Source: CAYJAZ01 sp964371865 (GTDB lineage: Bacteria; Desulfobacterota; Desulfovibrionia; Desulfovibrionales; Desulfovibrionaceae). From it: a stretch of DNA of 10,839 nucleotides. Under the pieces are notes generated by a model that searched no databases, was not told the DNA's origin, and saw only the letters and a list, made by a program, of their open reading frames with translations. The stretch's first letter is position 1. Every line of letters begins with the position of its first letter. The DNA lies in assembly GCA_964371865.1 (NCBI GenBank), contig CAYJOR010000074.1:1-10839 (forward strand), written 5' to 3'. Shown in pieces: positions 6,524-10,839 of the stretch. A program made the translations under genes and the position numbers.

Positions 6524-7999
6524 ATGAAAGTTAGCGAAATTTCACGTGAAGAGATGCAGGCTTTTGTTGAATCGGAAGACTTTTCTTTAATTGTACAGAA
6601 AAATCATGAAAAATACAAAATGCGTTGGTTAAAATGGGTTGAGAAAAAGGAAAAAATTAAGTTTGGAACAACTCAATCATGGAATTGGTGGGGAATTCTC
6701 TTTGGCGAATTTTGGCTTTTATATAGAAAAATGTATATGTGGGCTGTTATATGTATTATAATTAGGATACTTGCAATTCTACAGCAACTTTTTTTGCCTC
6801 AATACAACAGTATCTTTCAAATCTCAGGTATGATACCAAATATGCTTATTGCGCTTTTGTCTTATGATTGGTACTTGAATAAAGTCTACTTGCTTTATTT
6901 AACTTTCAAAGAAGAAAAGCTCGGGCAATTATCTGAAAAGGTAAAGGATTCGTACACAAAACAAGGCGGAACGAGCCTGAAATATCTCCTTATTTACTTG
7001 GGCGCATTTGTACTTTTTATTTCTCTATTTGTGTTCGGAGCAATGTATAGCTCAAGCGGGAATTATAATTCTTCATCTTCTGCAAGCTCTTCATATTCTG
7101 ATAATATTGATGCTATTAGGGGTAGCGTACTTGCTTTTGATGAAAGTATTTATCTTGGCAATGCTCTAGAAGGATATCCTTTCTTTACATCACATTCTTG
7201 GGAAGAGCTCACAACTGCACAAGGCAGAAAAATAGTTAGATTTACAGGAAAGTATGACCTCAAAAAAGAACTAGTAATAACAAAAACAGATACAACCTCA
7301 AAAAGAATATCAGAAGTTGACATTATCTTTGGCTTTACAATAAATGTTGATAATACAAGTTTTAATCTCTATTCAGTAGATATATTAGTAGATAATAAAC
7401 CGGTGTACCCAAGCGGAACACCATCGCAAGACTTTGCTTTCGACTTATTAGAAAATGTATATAACTCACAGCCATTCGAGCTATCAATAGTGCTCCTTTT
7501 GAGCTTTGGTACAGTACTTGTTCACGACTTGCCTATTGAAGATGTTGCACCATCAAAAAAAGAAATTATTCCTATCCAAAACAATTCAGAAGATCTATCA
7601 CTTGTACAAAAGGGAACACTTAGCTTTGATAACGGCGTAACTATTGGCAAAGCCTTAGACAATTATCCATATTTTTCTGCAACAACATGGGAAGAGTTCA
7701 CAAATGAACAAGGTAGAAAAGTTGTTAGATTTATAGGTGATTACAATATCAAAGCTGAAATAGCAAAGATGATTGAATTTGGAGCTACAAATGCAGAAGA
7801 ATTTTTTACTGGAGTTTCATCGGCTTCACTGATTATCGACTTTTCAATCTCACAAGACAAGAAAAGCTTTTCACTTTATCAAGGTCAACTAATGCTCAAT
7901 GAAAAAAGCGAATTTCTTGGGCAAGCTGATTATGCTGAATATCTTCTTCAACCAATTTATACAAATTCACCTTTTTTAGGTAGTTTGTTAAAGCAATAA
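6524..7999 (+). CDS. DUF2628-type membrane protein with a duplicated C-terminal domain
   Basis: A 491-residue protein. Residues 52-76 (WNWWGILFGEFWLLYRKMYMWA) are the signature of DUF2628 membrane proteins, whose role is unknown. Hydrophobic spans lie at about 72-91, possibly 103-113, and 154-173, followed by a Ser-rich linker (176-192). Two homologous domains follow: 199-316 and 363-484. Both carry a G-x-ALE/D-x-YP-F-x-x-x-x-WEE motif, then QGRK-VVRF-x-G-x-Y, and end in NS-PF. Between them is an odd hydrophobic stretch (about 319-333) that may be an out-of-frame relic. AAGGAG six bases before the ATG supports the start. The small gene at 8027 follows after 27 bases, so the two are probably one operon. 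The repeated domain probably faces one side of the membrane as a sensing or binding part; that is inference. Confidence 0.75.
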   Translation: MKVSEISREEMQAFVESEDFSLIVQKNHEKYKMRWLKWVEKKEKIKFGTTQSWNWWGILFGEFWLLYRKMYMWAVICIIIRILAILQQLFLPQYNSIFQISGMIPNMLIALLSYDWYLNKVYLLYLTFKEEKLGQLSEKVKDSYTKQGGTSLKYLLIYLGAFVLFISLFVFGAMYSSSGNYNSSSSASSSYSDNIDAIRGSVLAFDESIYLGNALEGYPFFTSHSWEELTTAQGRKIVRFTGKYDLKKELVITKTDTTSKRISEVDIIFGFTINVDNTSFNLYSVDILVDNKPVYPSGTPSQDFAFDLLENVYNSQPFELSIVLLLSFGTVLVHDLPIEDVAPSKKEIIPIQNNSEDLSLVQKGTLSFDNGVTIGKALDNYPYFSATTWEEFTNEQGRKVVRFIGDYNIKAEIAKMIEFGATNAEEFFTGVSSASLIIDFSISQDKKSFSLYQGQLMLNEKSEFLGQADYAEYLLQPIYTNSPFLGSLLKQ

Positions 8000-8026
8000 T
8001 CTTATTAATATGTAAAGGAATCAACT

Positions 8027-8314
8027 ATGTCGTTACTAACACCAGAGCAAACAGCAGAAAAAATTATCAAAGCGATTAAAAAGTTTCATAAAAACAAAAA
8101 AGAAACTTCACGCTTCTTTCTTTCATGCGAAACTTTTAAGGAACTCTCAGAAAGAGAAACACTCCGTACAAGTTTTATTAATGCGGTTCAACATGCACTT
8201 CTTGAAAGCGAAAAAACAGAATGGTTATTAGCGTGGAGAACAATTGATGACCAATATCAAGGCTTCTTGCTTTATAGAGATAGCTTTATTGATACTTGGG
8301 ATGAACTTTTATAA
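8027..8314 (+). CDS. Hypothetical protein, 95 residues
   Basis: I do not recognise this family. The protein is soluble, with no signal or membrane segment. A basic, helical N-terminal third (TAEKIIKAIKKFHKNKK) is followed by a segment with one Cys and an acidic end. The C-terminal half (EWLLAWRTIDDQYQGFLLYRDS) reads as short beta strands with several aromatic residues. AAAGGA at 8014-8019, seven bases before the ATG, is a good ribosome site. It lies 27 bases after the DUF2628 gene and is probably co-transcribed with it. Small size and position would suit an accessory partner of the membrane protein, but nothing in the sequence shows what it does. Confidence 0.7.
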   Translation: MSLLTPEQTAEKIIKAIKKFHKNKKETSRFFLSCETFKELSERETLRTSFINAVQHALLESEKTEWLLAWRTIDDQYQGFLLYRDSFIDTWDELL

Positions 8315-8322
8315 AACTTAAT

Positions 8323-8371
8323 GAGCAAGCCATGACGAGAAAAATACTTTTTTCAACTCATGTGCTTGCTC
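8323..8371. repeat. Long imperfect hairpin between two plus-strand genes
   Basis: GAGCAAGC (8323-8330) pairs with GCTTGCTC (8364-8371). CATGA (8331-8335) pairs with TCATG (8358-8362) after a one-base bulge, and A and T runs in the middle can continue the stem. No T run follows on the plus strand, so it is not a standard terminator for the genes around it. Confidence 0.6.
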
Positions 8372-8429
8372 TAAATACAAAAGAATTAATTTTGAGAACT
8401 ACTGAATATTACCTACAAGTGAGAAAAAA

Positions 8430-9293
8430 ATGCTAGGTGCAATTGTTGGCGATATTATAGGCTCGCCTTATGAATTTACTTTTAACAATATCAAAACAAA
8501 AGATTTTCCGCTTTTTAGTGAAAAATCATGCTTCACAGATGACACAATTCACACTCTTGCAATTGCAAATGCTATGCAACGGGGGATAAATAATGAAGTA
8601 AATACAAGGGAATACGTCATTGACAACCTTCATAACTACACTAAATTCTATGATAGTGCAGGCTATGGGAGTAAAACAATTCAATGGGTTATGAGTGGCA
8701 ACCGTGAACCATATTATAGTAATGGGAATGGTTGTGCAATGCGTGTTTCCTCAGTTGGATTTATATATAACACCCTAGAAGAAGTTGAAAAGTTTGCAAA
8801 GATATCTGCTGAAATTAGCCATAATCACCCAGAGGGAATAAAGGGCGCTGTTTCTGTTGCAAGTGCTATCTTTCTAGCTCGCACGTTAAAAGGAAGCGAT
8901 AAAGAAAAGAAAAACAAAATAAAAGAGCATATTACACAGAAATATAAGTATAATCTCGATAGAAAACTAGAGAATTTGCGTGAAAACTATATTCATGACG
9001 AAACATGCGAAAATTCTGTCCCACAAGCGATAACGGCTTTTCTTTTGAGCTCTGATTATGAAGATTGTATACGTAATGCAATTTCAATTGGTGGGGATAG
9101 TGATACGATAGGTGCTATTGCTGGCGGAATAGCAGAAGCTTTTTATGGTGAAGTGCCTAAAAATATTGCAAAAGAAGCAAAAATTTATCTTGATGACTTC
9201 ATCTTAGAGGAAATTGAAATATTTTATTCTTTTCTCAAAAAAAGGAAGAGTAAAATGCGCAATACTTTGAAATTGTTGACTATTTCCAAATAA
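8430..9293 (+). CDS. ADP-ribosylglycohydrolase family protein (DraG/ARH fold)
   Basis: A 287-residue protein, a normal length for the ADP-ribosylglycohydrolase family, whose members remove ADP-ribose from proteins, nucleic acids or small acceptors with two metal ions. All core motifs are present: GDIIGSPYEF (7-16), FTDDT (35-39), GNGCAMR (99-105), SHNHPEG (130-136) and GGDSDT (221-226). Asp37, Asp38, Asp223, Asp225 and Thr226 would hold the metals, so it is probably active. The basic C-terminal tail after residue 270 is probably not part of the core. The ribosome site is weak (GTGAG at 8419-8423). A 34-codon open frame (8332-8436) overlaps the start and might couple translation. No ADP-ribosyltransferase lies nearby. 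On an island it may undo a toxin's or phage's modification, which is inference. Confidence 0.9.
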   Translation: MLGAIVGDIIGSPYEFTFNNIKTKDFPLFSEKSCFTDDTIHTLAIANAMQRGINNEVNTREYVIDNLHNYTKFYDSAGYGSKTIQWVMSGNREPYYSNGNGCAMRVSSVGFIYNTLEEVEKFAKISAEISHNHPEGIKGAVSVASAIFLARTLKGSDKEKKNKIKEHITQKYKYNLDRKLENLRENYIHDETCENSVPQAITAFLLSSDYEDCIRNAISIGGDSDTIGAIAGGIAEAFYGEVPKNIAKEAKIYLDDFILEEIEIFYSFLKKRKSKMRNTLKLLTISK

Positions 9294-9313
9294 TCTGTTA
9301 TGCTTTAAAATAG

Positions 9314-9330
9314 CAGTAAATATATTACTG
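9314..9330. promoter_or_regulatory. Small inverted repeat upstream of the DUF2958 gene
   Basis: CAGTAA (9314-9319) and TTACTG (9325-9330) are perfect 6-bp arms with a 5-base AT spacer. It lies between the ADP-ribosylglycohydrolase stop and the DUF2958 start and could be an operator. Chance cannot be excluded. Confidence 0.25.
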
Positions 9331-9367
9331 TAAAAATACAAATTAAATACTTTGCTGTAATAGCATT

Positions 9368-9403
9368 GAAGAGCTCTCACTGAAAATGTGGGAGCTTCTT
9401 TTA
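9368..9403 (+). terminator. Intrinsic terminator after the ADP-ribosylglycohydrolase gene
   Basis: AGCTCTCAC (9372-9380) pairs with GTGGGAGCT (9388-9396) over 9 bp with one T-G pair, followed by TCTTTTATTT. It ends only about 24 bases before the DUF2958 start, so it may also act as an attenuator if transcription of the next genes comes from upstream. Confidence 0.75.
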
Positions 9404-9426
9404 TTTAAAAAAATGAGAACATTATT

Positions 9427-9735
9427 ATGTGGAATAAACCAAGCAAGAAAGAACTAAGAAAAGTACCTAGACTTTATGAAACTGAAAATATTTCTTTAGA
9501 TGAAAAAATCATTACTCATCACTTTTTCATAAATGCCTGTAGTTGGTTTCTCGCTGAATATGATGGCAAGGATTTATGCTTTGGCTATGTCATACTTAAC
9601 GGAGATTTACAAAATGCCGAGTGGGGTTACTTTTCTATGCTCGAGCTTGAAAGCATTTCTGTATTAGGTGTAGAAATTATCAATAATCCTCATTGGAAAA
9701 CCTGCAAATTCTGCGAAATCGCCACGAGGTTATAA
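9427..9735 (+). CDS. DUF2958 family protein
   Basis: A 102-residue protein matching the DUF2958 family from end to end: an N-terminal MWNKP, a PRLYETE segment, a central WFLAEYDGKDLCFGYVILNGD stretch, then the NAEWGYFS motif and a C-terminal NPHWKTCKFCEI tail. The function is unknown. As I recall, members are frequent on plasmids, integrative conjugative elements and phage-related islands, which agrees with the island reading. GAGAA at 9415-9419 is a modest ribosome site. The peptidase gene begins 4 bases after its stop, with its ribosome site (GAGGT, 9726-9730) inside the end of this gene, so the two are very probably translated together. Confidence 0.85.
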   Translation: MWNKPSKKELRKVPRLYETENISLDEKIITHHFFINACSWFLAEYDGKDLCFGYVILNGDLQNAEWGYFSMLELESISVLGVEIINNPHWKTCKFCEIATRL

Positions 9736-9739
9736 AATA

Positions 9740-10267
9740 ATGCAAAAAGCTATCAAAGTATACAAACAAGGTAATTTGGACAGCCTATGTGGTTTATATT
9801 CACTTATAAACGCATATAAACTTATAAGCACCCAAATAAACAAGAAGTTTTATGCCTGCTCACTGTTTAGGCGCAGTATAAAGCACATTGGAAAAGAACG
9901 AATATTAGAGGTTTTACATCAAGGAATAAATGTTAACTTACTGTTAAATTTGAATAAACAAATATTTCAAAAGAAATATCCTAAAGTTCAGCTCAAAAGA
10001 CCTTTTCTACGAAAGAAAGTAGGTATTGAAGAAAAAATGAAAGAAATCAGCTCTATTCTCTTTCACAGAAAAGGGGTCATAATTATAGGACTTTATAATA
10101 AGTATATCAATCATTGGACTGTTATTTGCGCAGAAAATGAATATGCTTATATCCTTGCTGACAGTGATAGCTTACGCCTTTTAAAGAAACAATCTTTTCT
10201 TGGTGAAAAGCCCTATTACAACTTAGATGAGGTTTTAGTTATAATTTATGACTGCGGAAACTTATGA
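9740..10267 (+). CDS. Papain-fold cysteine peptidase-like protein
   Basis: A 175-residue soluble protein with the pattern of a papain-superfamily enzyme: Gln10 and Cys17 in QGNLDSLCGLYSLINA, seven residues apart as for an oxyanion Gln and nucleophile; His125 in INHWTVI; and Asp141 in ILADSDS. The order Gln-Cys-His-Asp and the short length resemble C39-type and related bacterial minimal peptidases, but I cannot assign a family. There is no signal peptide or export partner, so it probably acts in the cytoplasm. The middle (about 30-105) is basic and helical. It is coupled to the DUF2958 gene upstream, and its last 22 bases overlap the end of the opposite-strand ribbon-helix-helix-like gene. A peptidase, transglutaminase-like or deconjugating activity is possible. 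I see no substrate clue. Confidence 0.65.
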   Translation: MQKAIKVYKQGNLDSLCGLYSLINAYKLISTQINKKFYACSLFRRSIKHIGKERILEVLHQGINVNLLLNLNKQIFQKKYPKVQLKRPFLRKKVGIEEKMKEISSILFHRKGVIIIGLYNKYINHWTVICAENEYAYILADSDSLRLLKKQSFLGEKPYYNLDEVLVIIYDCGNL

Positions 10268-10716
10268 ATGTCATACTTTATAGCTAAAGCAATAATATAT
10301 AAATCTCTTTCAGAAAAGCTTTCTTTAAGCCTTTTGTAGTTACTTCCAAGAGCTGCTGTAATATTTAAGCTTTCAACGTAGTGTTTATTCTTTTTATACA
10401 AATTTAAAATTTCTTCAAAAATGTTTTGTGTCTCTTCATCATCAGAAATTTTAATACCTAAAAACTCTCTTTTAACTGTATTTGGGGGAAATAGTGTTTC
10501 AAATAAAAACTCAATTTTTATTTCATTGTCAGTTTTTTCTATATTTTTACCAACACCATATTTTGCTTGAGCATGGGCAGCAATCGCTTCTTCAACAAAC
10601 TTTGTTTTATCAATCCTTCTTGTAGCACAGACATCATCAATTATATTAATTGTCTTTGGAGTAAAGTTATAACTGCGGACAATTCTCTCTTTTTCTTCTG
10701 ATTTTAACTTACGCAT
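10246..10716 (-). CDS. Ribbon-helix-helix-like DNA-binding protein
   Basis: A 156-residue protein whose first 50 residues look like a ribbon-helix-helix domain: a short strand (about 11-18, RIVRSYNF), helix A (TPKTINIIDDVCATRR) and helix B (DKTKFVEEAIAAHAQ). The longer C-terminal part (60-156) is acidic and then helical, and I do not recognise it. Such proteins on mobile elements are often self-repressing regulators, or antitoxins. No toxin-sized partner is visible in frame next to it. GAGGT just before the ATG supports the start. A GTATAGTATAC palindrome lies over its predicted transcription start, as expected for autoregulation. It converges on the peptidase gene with a 22-base tail overlap. 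Confidence 0.65.
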   Translation of the reverse strand: MRKLKSEEKERIVRSYNFTPKTINIIDDVCATRRIDKTKFVEEAIAAHAQAKYGVGKNIEKTDNEIKIEFLFETLFPPNTVKREFLGIKISDDEETQNIFEEILNLYKKNKHYVESLNITAALGSNYKRLKESFSERDLYIIALAIKYDIHKFPQS

Positions 10717-10737
10717 AAGATTACCTCATATTTAATT

Positions 10738-10791
10738 GTATAGTAGTATAGTATACGTCCCATAATATAACACTAGTAACAGTATTGGTAA
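10738..10791 (-). promoter_or_regulatory. Promoter and candidate operator of the ribbon-helix-helix-like gene
   Basis: On the minus strand TTACCA (10786-10791) and TATTAT (10762-10767) are 18 bases apart. The start would fall near 10755. The palindrome GTATAGTATAC (10746-10756) lies over that start, and GTATAGTA is directly repeated at 10738-10745 and 10746-10753. Tandem short sites are typical of ribbon-helix-helix repressors. Confidence 0.4.
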
Positions 10792-10839
10792 TACACCCAT
10801 TTTTAGTGCATTAAATTAGTAGAATATTCTGATTGTTTT

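Larger units (their letters stand above)
5474..10839. mobile_element. One end of an integrated genomic island (continues past the window)
   Basis: The left boundary is set by the displaced tRNA-Ser 3' fragment, with the native tRNA terminator to its left and possible integrase sites to its right. To the right lie genes typical of accessory DNA: an XRE-like regulator, a domain-duplicated membrane protein, an orphan small protein, a DUF2958 protein, a peptidase and a ribbon-helix-helix-like regulator. No integrase, relaxase or transposase is present in the window, so the type of element is open. The intact tRNA-Ser(GCU) should lie at the far end, on the minus strand. Confidence 0.55.

Noticed and set aside
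9427..10716. A toxin-antitoxin pair made of the peptidase-like and ribbon-helix-helix-like genes
   Set aside because: The genes converge instead of sharing an operon and the regulator is long for an antitoxin; the arrangement does not support a classic pair.

Overview
The window is AT-rich chromosomal DNA from a low-GC bacterium that I cannot place more precisely. The LysR-type regulator, the DUF2628 protein and the CCA-encoding tRNA-Ser remnant would suit a host-associated proteobacterium, but this is a weak inference. Coding genes have ordinary Shine-Dalgarno sites, and intergenic DNA is very AT-rich.

Left part (1-5473), read as native chromosome. A tRNA-Pro(GGG) gene runs off the left edge on the minus strand. 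Next comes a LysR-type regulator (minus), divergent from a two-gene plus-strand operon. That operon encodes an SLC13/DASS-type anion permease and an arylsulfate sulfotransferase (ASST). The ASST keeps the family's His and Arg active-site motifs but has no visible signal peptide. The operon ends at a good intrinsic terminator. The regulator probably controls the operon from a 350-base divergent spacer that holds a 10-bp-arm palindrome. The simplest reading is a regulated module that moves sulfated or other organic anions across the membrane and exchanges sulfo groups between phenols in the cytoplasm. A gene-poor stretch follows, containing a possible promoter-to-terminator small RNA of about 80 nt.

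Boundary (5405-5665). A strong bidirectional terminator is followed by the 3' part of a tRNA-Ser(GCU) gene (minus strand), from the anticodon loop to the encoded CCA. Its 5' half is missing. An imperfect inverted repeat surrounds the anticodon-loop breakpoint, and AAAGTATGT-type repeats lie just beyond it. This is the layout of an attachment site left when a tyrosine-integrase element inserts into a tRNA gene. The native side is to the left and the element lies to the right. The intact tRNA-Ser and the integrase would be outside the window.

Right part (5662-10839), read as one end of that island. It holds an XRE-like DNA-binding protein (minus), divergent from a DUF2628 membrane protein with two copies of an extra C-terminal domain. 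Then come a small protein of unknown function, an ADP-ribosylglycohydrolase with intact metal-binding motifs, a DUF2958 protein, and a closely coupled papain-fold cysteine peptidase candidate with Gln, Cys, His and Asp in place. A ribbon-helix-helix-like regulator on the opposite strand overlaps the peptidase gene tail to tail. No integrase, transposase, CRISPR array or rRNA is visible.
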